64,000 bases of DNA from Agarilytica rhodophyticola. GTDB taxonomy: Bacteria; Pseudomonadota; Gammaproteobacteria; Pseudomonadales; Cellvibrionaceae. This document shows, piece by piece, positions 7,944-17,351 of this stretch. Location: the NCBI RefSeq assembly GCF_002157225.2, contig NZ_CP020038.1, positions 868,001-932,000 on the forward strand. Reading direction: 5' to 3'. How positions within the stretch are numbered: position 1 is the stretch's first letter; each line of letters starts with the position of its first letter. A model generated the notes under the pieces. That model was not told the DNA's origin, did not search any database, and saw nothing but the letters and a program-made list of their open reading frames with translations. A program made the position numbers and the translations under genes.

Positions 7944-10900
7944 CTAAGAAGTTGTTGATACGCGTAAACTAGCCTTAGATGCCTCGTGCAGTGCAGTATT
8001 GTTTGGGACTGAATTTACATTTTGCCTTTGCACGGTAAAACTGCTCGGTAATCCACTTGTTGTTCCGTCATAGCTAAACTCTATGCTCATGGCTTTTTCT
8101 GAACTGCCGATACTGGTCTGAGCTCCGGGACGAAAGAAGGGTGTCTGTGTGTCAAAGTTTCTTTCGCGCATGTTGCTTGTTGATATTTCAATTGCTAGTG
8201 GCACTATGTTATTTTTTCCTGCCTGTGCATTAGGAACTACTTGTAATTTACCATCGATTTCTTTAACCAAATTACCTTTTCCTGCGAGCAAGTCATCTAG
8301 TATTTGATCTGTTAATTTATTTTCTACATTTAATTGGTCTATTTGCCTTTGCACACCGGGGTTAAAACCAGTTTTTAATACGGCGCTTCCTCCCGCTTGA
8401 GAAGCTTGACTAATAATATTTTTGAGATTCGGAGAGTGCTGCATTAACTGAGCGAGTAATGCAGATGAATCTAGTTTAGGCCCGATACCTACTTTTCGAG
8501 CGAGCTTATTAACAGTGCCTTCATCGTGTAGACGGTTGAAGTTGCTAACTTTCATGGTGTGTTGAACATCACCTTGCATTGTCGAGCCTTTATCGTAGGC
8601 TTCCTTGTGAATGTCGACCATTGCTAATACATTAATAGCCGCCAGCTGTTTGCTATTTAATTTAGTGCTATTCTCAGTTTTATCATCTGCCGCTGTGTCT
8701 GAGGCACCGGCCAGTAGGGCTACTGCTGTATTCACTGTTGGCTTTGCTACCTCTTTAAAATTGTCTCCACTATTTTCCATGGTTTTAACGTTTGCCGCGA
8801 TTTTGCCTGCCAATAATGGGTGAGAATCTTTAAAAGCGAGTGCTAGGTCTTGCATGGCGTTAATATAATCGGCTTTGGTAATTTCTCCTGCTGTATTTGA
8901 TGTGCCATCAAATTTTGTTTCTCGCTTATTATCAAATGAAAGAAACATTCTTTGCCACGGCGTATTACCCACATCATCGTAGTTTTCGCTAATACCAGTG
9001 CCACCATTTTCTGCAGTACCAGGGGTACCACCATAGACAAATGAATCGCCTGCTTGTAAATTTACTGTATGGTATTGAGCTATTCGTGAGCGTATATATC
9101 CAGAAGGTAAGAGATGGAACATCTGATCCGTTTTTTCAGTATGGTGATGCCCTCGCCCTGTTTCTACTAGCTTTTCAAAGTCTAACTGTGCGAATTTAAC
9201 GCGAGCGTCGACTTCAGCTTGCACACGTAAATATGGCTGCGAGTCTCGTCCTACACTGAGATCTGAGTCACCATAGAAGCGTATGGCTGCCGCTATATAG
9301 CCTCCTATTTCAGCATTCATCCGAACTGCTTCTTTTTTAGTTTGAGTTTTGGCTAAGCTCATTAAGTCCTGGACTTGAGAGGCTGCTTTGCCGCCAAACA
9401 TTATGTCTAGAAAAGCTCCTTTTTTATCTGCAGGAATAACTAGTGTTCCACCTTTTTCTTTGCTAGTGCCGAGTGCTCCTTCAAACCAAGTTTGAAACCG
9501 TAAAAGAATTTTAAAACGCGCATTTAGATCTGGATTGGCTCCACCGATTTGGATGCCGGGGTCGCTACCTTCTGCACCACCTGCTTGTACAAGGGTTTTA
9601 CCATTCCCTACCGATGCAGCTCCAGCTGTTAACGCAGATACGCCAATATCTTTTACTCTTGAAAGGTGGATATTGAGGTCACCGTTGGGAGCCGTGGATA
9701 AACTCATACCATGTTTACTACCAAGCTGTGCTGCGACCTCGGTAAACGCTGCCAGCTGAATAGCATTATTCTTATCCTGCGTCTGCGGTAAGCCCAGTCG
9801 CCAAGTGGCGTACCCAACATGAGTGCCTATTCTTTCGCTCATTGTCAATGCTTTGTCGTCGGGAATACTGTCTGCCACATTGCGCATAATCGTCATAGCA
9901 TCTTCGTGATCTTTGGCACCTACTTTTGATCGAATGCCTCGACTCAAACCACTATTTGGGCGATCTAGAAAATTGAAAAAGTTTTCTAGCTCGTTTTGAA
10001 CATTTAGGGGGTCTTTGTAGCTAGTAACTCCTTTTTTGTTCTGTAAAGCAATGGGGTGATTTTGGTACTCTTCATTTTGCTTACTAATGCGATCAGCTTG
10101 CTGGTTGTCCACAGCCACCTTCGCTTCTTGCGTCGTGGCTGTACCGATGGCTTCTGAGGCCTTCATAATATTTCTATCCAATGTCGATAATTGCACTGCG
10201 ATTAGCTCGATATGTTCCTTTGTCACCTGCAAGTTTCGCAGTGTGTGCGGCTGCGCGGGGTTAATGGCTTTATGAGACATTAAACCTTGATCACTGTCGT
10301 GGAAGGCTTTTAATAGTCTATGTACTGGGCTATTTGCATCGATGTTTAGTTTTGTCATTAACGTGTTAAGGGTATTAATAATATCTTTATCACCACCATA
10401 CTCTTTGCCTACATGTTGATTCGAGAGTTGTGGACGATGTGTTTTAGCGTTAATTACACCCCGTTCGATACCTGCTTCGGTAAGAGTTTCGGTTAATTGA
10501 CTTAATAGGTTTTGGTGCAGTGCACGCATATGCTGAGCAGTTTTTGGTGCACGAGTTTCTAGTTGTGCTATGCGCTGTGTCATAGGTGCAGGTGGCTCAT
10601 CTCTGCTAGTGATCAGCTGCCTATTCAAAGCTTTAAATTCAGCATGTGTTGATTTTGCAGCTTCGGCCATTGCTCGGGTTTGCTCGCTCCCTCGCAGGCG
10701 TTTCATAAAAGAGTTTTGGGCTTGTGAAGCGCTGTGGATAGGTACGTCGGCTAGATGTGCCAGAACATTACCTGTGCGGGTTTTAATGGATTGGCGTTTG
10801 TGTAATTCTTCATGCACCTCTCCGGTTTTCTTATCCTTTTTCTCATGGATATGGTAATAGCGACCGCGCCTGGAAAAATCGTCAAAAGCACTACTTTTTT

Positions 10901-13109
10901 CTGCGGATAAAGGTTTGAAACCGTCTTCTGTCGGTGTTAGTTCATGCCGTTGGCCTCGAGTATCTTCGAGAGTCACTTTTATCTGCTTGCCCGTACTCAA
11001 GGCTTTGACGGTCATATTTTCGGGTATGTCTATTGTTTCCCAGGGAGTCTTTGCATCTTCTGCTTCTGCATGTGTGCTATCTGAGCTAGTAGTTTGTTGT
11101 GCGCTTTTAGCTAGGGTATCGCTTGCCATTCTGTGCAACTTACCGTTACTTGTTAAGGCATATAGATTGTGATCACTATCAATACCTAACTCAGTAACGA
11201 TTTCATTACTCGGTAAACTTGGCAGCTCATGGTGTTTATCATTAATTAATGCGGTCAGCCTGCCATCACCGTGCATTTGTGCGATCAAAGAAGAGTCTGC
11301 CGCTGCAAAGGCGGTGATATTGTTACCTGGTATTATTTTGGCAAGAGACACCGTAGTGCCATTACTTTGGGCAAGGGAAGTTTTCATCTGGCTGGACATG
11401 GAAAACTCTTTAGTGGGGGGGCTTACATTGAGAGCTTTGATACGACCATTAATTAAGGCGTAAGCTGTTTTACCCTTAATATCCGTTGCAATAGATGAGA
11501 CATTTTTACCAAAAGAGGTGGTATGCAGTTCATTGGTACCTGCATCCTTAACAACAATACCTTGATCGACAATAGCTAATTGGGTGTTATTTGCTAAACG
11601 AATATCATGTGTTGGGGAAGTACTTGGTAAACCTTTGCCGTTTTCAATGACGTTATTGCCAGATATATTCCAGGTGGAAGCCGTGTGCTGTCCATTCACT
11701 TTGCCAATAGTGCCACTTTCGGGGTCGAAGGCTGCAATGTGCTTGCCGCCATTGCCTGTAATTTGCACAAATGCTTTGCCGTCTGCACCAGAAATAAAAG
11801 CATCGATCTTATAATCACTTTTAAGATCTGATCCTAAGTTTGTGTTAGCCACTTTTTCTAGGGGACTCAGCTGAGTTGTGGCAACATCGCCATATTCATC
11901 CATGACTTGTGTGAGATTGCTCTTGTACAAAGCATTGCCCGCAGCATTGCCTTGCTCATCGTGCAAAGCTAGAGATATCCACACTTTACCTTGCTGTTCA
12001 AAAACATCGGTGATTTCACTGTTGGTTGGTAATGCTAGAGTGTGCTCTGTTACTTCAGCTTGATTTGTTTTACCTAGCAATAAGTGGTGACTTTGTTGAG
12101 GATCAGCCGCTGGCTTAACACCTAGCATGGTGCCTGTTGCACCAATATGGAGAACGTTACTGGCTGGCATCTGAGATATTAGGGTCGCATTGGTAGCCGT
12201 ATCTTTTAGCCGACCGTTAGCGGCATGATAGACCTTACCTTCGGCGCTGGAGATTAGTTTTTTTGCTCCTTGTGTGTCTGCTTTAGCTTGCCACTGTTTT
12301 TGCTCTTCATCAAATTGATAGATTTGGCCATCGGCAATTTTAAATAGATCGCCGTCAGCAGACTGATGGCTTTTAGTCAACACATTCATAATAACGTCAT
12401 CGGGTGTATGAAGGTGTCCAGTAGTGAGAGCGTCGTTACGGGTACGTAGGGAGGAGGCCAAGTTTTGTTTTTTATTAAAGCTCTGCACCATAGTTTCGCC
12501 ATTTTGCCCTACCTGCATCGTGTATCGGGCTTTTTTGCCATCAGTAATGGGAATTGATTGGCTATGGTTAAGAGCGGTAAAACTGCCATCTTTCTGACGC
12601 AGTATGGCCTGAACGCCGGCATTACCGTTGCCTATATCATGTAGTATGAGAGTTTGGTTCTGATTACTTCGATTGGGAAAGTTGGCTATTTGTAGCACTT
12701 TAGGCGGAGCCGTTTTCATGGCATAGTGCCTGATAACCGGGTCACCGCTAGAGGCGCTGCTGAGATGTTTTTTGTTCTTTTTTCCTTCTTTTAACTCCAT
12801 GACTAAAGGCTTACTCATATCTACATCATCAATGAAACCTGGACGTAAACCATTGGCCGTAAGGGCATCGGTCAGCGCCGTGTTTGCCGGAATAGAGATT
12901 TTTGAAGGCGAAGCGAGTTCAGGGTTCCATTGATTGTTCCTAGGTGCCGGCTGTACATTCCTGGCTGGATCTCTTTCGATATACATTCTGGGAGTATCAA
13001 CTACAGGGGCTTCCGTTTTTGCATGTGTTACATTATTGTTGTTTTTAGCTGTTTTTTGGTGCGTAAATAAGTTTTTAAATGCACTCGGAATATGTAGCGA
13101 TGACCTCAT
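7944..13109 (-). CDS. AvrE/DspE-family type III secretion effector
   Basis: 1721 residues, close to the 1.7-1.9 k range of AvrE, DspE and WtsE. The N-terminus is Ser/Asn/Thr/Pro-rich with no acidic residue in the first ~32 positions, as in type III signals, and has no signal peptide. About 230-745 is a repetitive WD-propeller-like region, 800-1100 a helical segment, and the remainder is rich in Gly/Ser/Asn beta strands. Similarity to my memory of DspE is clearest at the C-terminus: VQHTMKVSNFNRLHDEGTVN near 1515 (DspE has a Ser-rich equivalent before NNLSRINNDGIVELL) and SIGSSEKAMSIEFSYDGTTS near 1665 (DspE: NSAAMSMERNIGTINFKYG). Family members are delivered into plant cells, where they form water/solute-permeable channels. 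No WxxxE motif was found. Start follows AAGGGG at 8 nt. No chaperone gene is adjacent. Confidence 0.85.
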   Translation of the reverse strand: MRSSLHIPSAFKNLFTHQKTAKNNNNVTHAKTEAPVVDTPRMYIERDPARNVQPAPRNNQWNPELASPSKISIPANTALTDALTANGLRPGFIDDVDMSKPLVMELKEGKKNKKHLSSASSGDPVIRHYAMKTAPPKVLQIANFPNRSNQNQTLILHDIGNGNAGVQAILRQKDGSFTALNHSQSIPITDGKKARYTMQVGQNGETMVQSFNKKQNLASSLRTRNDALTTGHLHTPDDVIMNVLTKSHQSADGDLFKIADGQIYQFDEEQKQWQAKADTQGAKKLISSAEGKVYHAANGRLKDTATNATLISQMPASNVLHIGATGTMLGVKPAADPQQSHHLLLGKTNQAEVTEHTLALPTNSEITDVFEQQGKVWISLALHDEQGNAAGNALYKSNLTQVMDEYGDVATTQLSPLEKVANTNLGSDLKSDYKIDAFISGADGKAFVQITGNGGKHIAAFDPESGTIGKVNGQHTASTWNISGNNVIENGKGLPSTSPTHDIRLANNTQLAIVDQGIVVKDAGTNELHTTSFGKNVSSIATDIKGKTAYALINGRIKALNVSPPTKEFSMSSQMKTSLAQSNGTTVSLAKIIPGNNITAFAAADSSLIAQMHGDGRLTALINDKHHELPSLPSNEIVTELGIDSDHNLYALTSNGKLHRMASDTLAKSAQQTTSSDSTHAEAEDAKTPWETIDIPENMTVKALSTGKQIKVTLEDTRGQRHELTPTEDGFKPLSAEKSSAFDDFSRRGRYYHIHEKKDKKTGEVHEELHKRQSIKTRTGNVLAHLADVPIHSASQAQNSFMKRLRGSEQTRAMAEAAKSTHAEFKALNRQLITSRDEPPAPMTQRIAQLETRAPKTAQHMRALHQNLLSQLTETLTEAGIERGVINAKTHRPQLSNQHVGKEYGGDKDIINTLNTLMTKLNIDANSPVHRLLKAFHDSDQGLMSHKAINPAQPHTLRNLQVTKEHIELIAVQLSTLDRNIMKASEAIGTATTQEAKVAVDNQQADRISKQNEEYQNHPIALQNKKGVTSYKDPLNVQNELENFFNFLDRPNSGLSRGIRSKVGAKDHEDAMTIMRNVADSIPDDKALTMSERIGTHVGYATWRLGLPQTQDKNNAIQLAAFTEVAAQLGSKHGMSLSTAPNGDLNIHLSRVKDIGVSALTAGAASVGNGKTLVQAGGAEGSDPGIQIGGANPDLNARFKILLRFQTWFEGALGTSKEKGGTLVIPADKKGAFLDIMFGGKAASQVQDLMSLAKTQTKKEAVRMNAEIGGYIAAAIRFYGDSDLSVGRDSQPYLRVQAEVDARVKFAQLDFEKLVETGRGHHHTEKTDQMFHLLPSGYIRSRIAQYHTVNLQAGDSFVYGGTPGTAENGGTGISENYDDVGNTPWQRMFLSFDNKRETKFDGTSNTAGEITKADYINAMQDLALAFKDSHPLLAGKIAANVKTMENSGDNFKEVAKPTVNTAVALLAGASDTAADDKTENSTKLNSKQLAAINVLAMVDIHKEAYDKGSTMQGDVQHTMKVSNFNRLHDEGTVNKLARKVGIGPKLDSSALLAQLMQHSPNLKNIISQASQAGGSAVLKTGFNPGVQRQIDQLNVENKLTDQILDDLLAGKGNLVKEIDGKLQVVPNAQAGKNNIVPLAIEISTSNMRERNFDTQTPFFRPGAQTSIGSSEKAMSIEFSYDGTTSGLPSSFTVQRQNVNSVPNNTALHEASKASLRVSTTS

Positions 13110-13582
13110 TAAATAACCCCTTCAATAATAAAACAATTTTTAACATTGAGAAAACACAGCAATATTGGCGATGTGAATGCTTTATTAGTAGTGGATTAAA
13201 AAGCTTTTGTTCGCAAATAATAAAAATATACAAAAATACTGTATAGATGTAGCGAATACAGTAAATTAATTACAAGTGAAAAATAAAATAATTAACTGTC
13301 ACTAAAGTATTTAAAAATAAGTGATATTTTATAAACTATTAAGTTGCATCCTATTTTAGTGCGAAATTTATTTTTTATCCCATTGTGGTGCAAGCTCATC
13401 GTTTGAAAAGCCTAGATACACTAAAGATGTGCTTTTTACTAGGGCGCGAAGGCTATAAAAATCACATTTGTTAAGTTATGATAAGGTAGCTTATTTTATA
13501 AGCCACCTTAGAGAAGTAATTTAATATGAAATCCTTTTACAAAAATAGTGTTTTAATAAAATTACCCTACAGGTAAATATTT
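13110..13582. other. Upstream region of the AvrE-family gene
   Basis: About 470 bp of AT-rich DNA without a gene. I looked on the - strand for a hrp box (GGAACC, 15-16 nt, CCACNNA) and for a -24/-12 sigma-54 promoter and saw neither. The Shine-Dalgarno AAGGGG of the effector lies just inside this region (about 13117-13122). Confidence 0.5.
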
Positions 13583-14479
13583 TTATTTTGTCGTCGAAAT
13601 TGCTTCGAAGAATATATATCTATTTCCTAAAAATCCGTTAACTGCACCAATAACGCCACCATATTCTTGTGCGTTTTCCTGCATGATCATCTTACATGTT
13701 TCTCTATTAATATTGTTATTGTAGAAGTCCGTAACTGAAGAAGAACTATTAACTCCAAACTGTGGAGAAGTATATAGTTGTTTAGCTGTGATACCCAAGT
13801 CTTTAGCCGCTGCCTTATAGTTGAATGAAGGATCAAAGCTACCTCTTAACTTATCTAGTGTACTTGATTTTTTTCTTATCGCATTTAATGAGAGATCAAC
13901 AAGTTTACAGTTTAAAGCAACTGGAGGTCGTACTTCAGTAAAACCGAAAGCAGAACATTTAGAACCTACAGCTTGTTTACGCTCCCGATTAGCAAAATAT
14001 ATGTGGGATAAATGAGATGCTTTTCCACACTCATTTACAGTTTCCTGAGTAGTTGTACCGACATCATAAAGAGTGGCGAATACCCAATCTTTTCCAGCAA
14101 ATGTAGAACCATTATTGGCCACGATGCTGCTAGAGAGTGAGACAGAATATATTGTCGAGTTTTTAAAAGGTGTATTGGGCGTAAATTTAATTGTTCTACT
14201 ATCAATTAACCTAACTGAGCCTTCTACTCTTTCTCCGTTTTCCCGAATACTTACAGTAAGTGTGTTTTCGTTGTTAATACTACTCTCAATAATATTCTGG
14301 TTGAATTTTACGAAGATTTCTGAGGTGGCTACCATTTTGTTAAAGTTATCGCTCGGGAATTGTTCTTCTATTATTAAATTATCAGTGTTTTGTGCGACAA
14401 CGATATGCGATGCAGAGATCAATAATATAATACTCATTATTTGATTCAAAAAACAGGTAAGTGTATAGGTTTTTTTCAT
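13583..14479 (-). CDS. Secreted protein with Big_5 (Ig-like) domain and degenerate CAP-like domain
   Basis: 298 residues with a signal peptide (about 1-30, ending HIVVAQN). Residues about 35-135 form a bacterial Ig-like Big_5 domain (EIFVKFNQNI, TIKFTPNTPFKNSTIYSVSL, GSTFAGKDWVFATLYDVGTT). About 150-298 resembles a YkwD/CAP-type domain by pattern: ECGKASHLSHIYFANRER, CSAFGFTEVRPPVALNCKL, then INRETCKMIMQENAQEYGG and IFFEAIS. The His/Glu residues normal in CAP proteins are not evident, so any activity is doubtful. The paralogue at 52628-53830 shares both domains and the cysteine placement (C-G, C-xx-FGFT, N/S-C-K/S-L, E/S-C). Role unknown; likely surface or periplasmic. AT-rich like its neighbours. 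Confidence 0.65.
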   Translation of the reverse strand: MKKTYTLTCFLNQIMSIILLISASHIVVAQNTDNLIIEEQFPSDNFNKMVATSEIFVKFNQNIIESSINNENTLTVSIRENGERVEGSVRLIDSRTIKFTPNTPFKNSTIYSVSLSSSIVANNGSTFAGKDWVFATLYDVGTTTQETVNECGKASHLSHIYFANRERKQAVGSKCSAFGFTEVRPPVALNCKLVDLSLNAIRKKSSTLDKLRGSFDPSFNYKAAAKDLGITAKQLYTSPQFGVNSSSSVTDFYNNNINRETCKMIMQENAQEYGGVIGAVNGFLGNRYIFFEAISTTK

Positions 14480-15228
14480 AGCTAAAAACTCTCTAAAGTG
14501 CTTTGTTAAAGTAGTTGGCGAGTGTGATGAAAGTAGACTTGATTAATATAAATTCACAAGATCTAAAGCAATATTGAATTGCGGCGCAAGTATATATACG
14601 AGATAAATCTCTTATTTGTAACTTGGTTACTAATTATTACTGTAAGTTAATAGGGTTTTGATCTAGTTCAAATTTTTGTTTTTGCAAAAACAAATTTGTT
14701 GCCGTCTTAATTTTTTTATGTTTCTTAATTTCAGGGGTGGTTAATTTCTAGATATTTTTAAGCGTCTTTTTCTTTGGCCAATAAATATATTGTCAACAAT
14801 TAATTGTAGATGTTTCGATAGTGTCTATATGTCAAACTTTTATTTAATTACCAAGCGCTTTTAAATGAATGCTTTTGTATTTTAATGACATTTTTTTATT
14901 ACCAAGTAAAATTGTCTTTCAAAAAACAATTCAGTGTTGTATCTTGCTTTGCGTCGGTGCACGGGTAGCACTGAAAACGCACCGTCATCTCTCTTTTTAT
15001 AATTATTTTAATTTGATTATTTTAATTTTTTGATGTTTTTTAAATTAATTCGAACGCATATTTTTGTTCTTAATTTATTAATTTTTATTTAAAATAAGAA
15101 TTCATGGGAATTAATTTATAATGTGCATAAATGTTATCAGCAATACTTTTTCTAAAATTTTTTAATAAGAGTAATAGGTGTGCCGACAAATAATTTTAAT
15201 ATACTCCAAATTTTAAAGGTATTTTTTA
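14480..15228. other. Long AT-rich intergenic region between divergent secreted-protein genes
   Basis: About 750 bp, very AT-rich, no credible ORF. It contains a perfect 20-bp palindrome (TTTGTTTTTGCAAAAACAAA, 14675-14694). It must hold the promoters of the Big_5/CAP-like gene (-) and the secreted protein at 15229 (+). Confidence 0.5.
14675..14694. repeat. Perfect 20-bp palindrome
   Basis: TTTGTTTTTG followed directly by its reverse complement. It lies about 200 bp upstream of the Big_5/CAP-like gene start. It could be an operator for a dimeric regulator or a cruciform-prone element; nothing in the window ties it to a known regulator. Confidence 0.35.
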
Positions 15229-15759
15229 ATGAAAATGAAAAATCTTGCACTCTCATTTGCACTCAGTGCTTTCTCTCTCTTTTCTAATGCGCAAGATATT
15301 ACTATAGGTACTGTTATTGAGGGTGTCTCTATTCCTATTGGTGTTGCGATAGGTGATTCTCGTCAGGACGTTGAGTCAGTATTGAATACTTATTCTGAAT
15401 TTGATATTAATGATACTAATAAAACAAATTGTCCTTCTGTAACTTCATGTGTGTATTCTGCGATTGACGATGCGGGACAAAAGGTTGGATCCATCACCGT
15501 TCGCTATTCTAGCGATGCTGACACTGTGACAGAGGTTGTGTGGACATTCGAAAAGTGGATTACGACTGCTGGAATCTCTCTTGAAAATATCAATGATTTT
15601 GATGAGTCAGAACTAAAAGCTTTTTATCCTAGCGCAGACCGAGCTAGAATATTTGATACTAGCAGAGGGAAACTTGTTCATCTTAGAGTTTCTGACGAAG
15701 GACTTGTTATGGTTGCCAGGCCTGGTCGTAACTTCGGTAGTATCAGTGCTCCCCGTTAA
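15229..15759 (+). CDS. Small secreted protein of unknown function
   Basis: 176 residues. Signal peptide 1-21 (MKMKNLALSFALSAFSLFSNA-QD). The mature part is acidic with two cysteines close together (TNCPSVTSCVYSA), likely a disulfide, and a repeated beta pattern (AGQKVGSITVRYSSDADTVT). The segment IGVAIGDSRQDVESVL has the look of the start of SmpA/OmlA-like domains, but the rest does not support that. Shine-Dalgarno AAAGG precedes the ATG by 9 nt. It stands alone and is closed by a good terminator. No family assigned. Confidence 0.65.
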   Translation: MKMKNLALSFALSAFSLFSNAQDITIGTVIEGVSIPIGVAIGDSRQDVESVLNTYSEFDINDTNKTNCPSVTSCVYSAIDDAGQKVGSITVRYSSDADTVTEVVWTFEKWITTAGISLENINDFDESELKAFYPSADRARIFDTSRGKLVHLRVSDEGLVMVARPGRNFGSISAPR

Positions 15760-15778
15760 TATTTTTATTTAATTCATG

Positions 15779-15819
15779 CTGTAGTGGGAGTGTAAACTCC
15801 TAACTACAGTAGCGTTTTT
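15779..15819 (+). terminator. Intrinsic terminator of the secreted protein gene
   Basis: CTGTAGT (15779-15785) pairs with ACTACAG (15803-15809), with an inner GAGT/ACTC stem, followed by TAGCGTTTTT. It starts 19 bp after the stop codon at 15759. Confidence 0.75.
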
Positions 15820-16026
15820 CGAAATAATATATATCACCACACACTTACTGGTTTGACTCCATTTAGTGTCTTCTCTCAAGCACTATAGCTTCTTTCGCTC
15901 CACTCAAAAAACATCACATAGAGATAGATACTAAAGTCTAAAGCCATGGCGAATCTTAAGTATATATTGTTATTGTTTATAGGTAGTTAGGGGAATGTGC
16001 TGACAACAGTAGAAAGGAGAGTTATA

Positions 16027-16103
<77 letters not shown>

Positions 16104-16199
16104 ATATAACACGTTGAAGAGGACTCTCTTCGAAGGGCGGCTATTTTCACTACTCGCCCTTATAAAGTCAAGTGAAGATTTCAGTTGTTATGCTTAATA

Positions 16200-17291
16200 T
16201 TACACGTTAAAGCGGAAGTGAATGATATCTCCGTCTTTCACGATGTAATCTTTTCCTTCTAAACGCCATTTTCCTGCTTCTTTGGCGCCTTGTTCTCCTT
16301 TGTGTTCGATGAAATCGTCGTAGCCCACAATTTCGGCTCGGATAAAGCCCTTCTCAAAATCTGTGTGGATTTTTCCGGCCGCTTGAGGCGCGCTAGCGTT
16401 GACAGGGATTGTCCAGGCTCTTACTTCTTTAACACCTGCAGTGAAATATGTATGCAGGTTGAGCAGGGTATAACCGGCGCGAATAACGCGATTGAGGCCT
16501 GGTTCATCCATGCCTAGCTCTTGTAAAAACTCAACTTTCTCTTCTTCCTCAAGCTCGGCGATTTCTGCTTCCATCTTGTTGCACACAGGTACCACAACAG
16601 CATTTTCTTCAGCTGCGATTTGCTTTACACAATCGAGCAGAGGGTTGTTGTCAAAGCCATCCTCATCGACGTTGGCGATGTACATGGTGGGCTTTAGCGT
16701 AAGAAGGTTAATTTCCCTCAACTTTAATAGCTCATCTTCTGAGAGGCTGAAAGAGCGTAGCGGCTTGGCTTCATTCAAATGTGGTTGAATCTTTTCAAGT
16801 AAAGCCTTCATTGCGATAGCATTCTTGTCTTGCCCCTTTGCAGCCTTGCTGTAGCGTTGAATAGCTTTCTCCACAGCTTCTAGATCGGCTAGCGCCAGTT
16901 CCGTGTTGATTACTTCAATATCCGCTTGTGGACTGATTTGGCCATCAACATGAATAACATTGGGGTCTTCAAAGCAGCGCACAACGTGAGCAATGGCGTC
17001 TGTCTCACGGATATTGGCTAAAAATTGATTGCCTAAGCCTTCACCTTTGGATGCCCCCGCCACCAAACCGGCAATATCGACAAATTCCATAGTAGTAGGA
17101 ATAACCTTCTCGGGTTTTACAATGTCTGCTATTTTGTCTTGGCGAGGATCGGGTACAGGCACGATTCCGGAATTGGGTTCGATGGTACAAAAGGGAAAGT
17201 TTTCTGCACCTATTCCCGCTTTTGTCAGTGCGTTAAATAGCGTGGATTTACCAACGTTAGGTAAGCCTACAATGCCGCAGTTAAAGCCCAT
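16200..17291 (-). CDS. ychF: Redox- and ribosome-associated ATPase YchF (Obg family)
   Basis: 363 residues, the usual length. The P-loop is [14 protein letters not shown] near the N-terminus, followed by the Obg-family [10 protein letters not shown] switch and [20 protein letters not shown]; a C-terminal TGS domain ends in [12 protein letters not shown]. YchF hydrolyses ATP rather than GTP, binds ribosomes and influences the oxidative stress response. It is the last protein gene of a - strand cluster lolB-ispE-tRNA-prs-rplY-pth-ychF, 60 bp after pth, the order seen in Pseudomonas. Confidence 0.97.
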   Translation of the reverse strand: MGFNCGIVGLPNVGKSTLFNALTKAGIGAENFPFCTIEPNSGIVPVPDPRQDKIADIVKPEKVIPTTMEFVDIAGLVAGASKGEGLGNQFLANIRETDAIAHVVRCFEDPNVIHVDGQISPQADIEVINTELALADLEAVEKAIQRYSKAAKGQDKNAIAMKALLEKIQPHLNEAKPLRSFSLSEDELLKLREINLLTLKPTMYIANVDEDGFDNNPLLDCVKQIAAEENAVVVPVCNKMEAEIAELEEEEKVEFLQELGMDEPGLNRVIRAGYTLLNLHTYFTAGVKEVRAWTIPVNASAPQAAGKIHTDFEKGFIRAEIVGYDDFIEHKGEQGAKEAGKWRLEGKDYIVKDGDIIHFRFNV

Positions 17292-17351
17292 GGTTATTCT
17301 TTCCTATCATTATTTTTAAAGCAGTTACTTTAAAAAAATGCTCTAAAATGG

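Noticed and set aside
10570..10857. Open frame of 95 codons on the + strand inside the AvrE-family gene
   Set aside because: It is an antisense shadow of a long gene, with no ribosome site or protein-like pattern.
13110..13582. Possible hrp box or sigma-54 promoter upstream of the AvrE-family gene
   Set aside because: A CATTGTGGTG stretch near 13381 recalls the CCAC half of a hrp box on the - strand, but the GGAACC half is absent at the right spacing and no -24/-12 pair was found.
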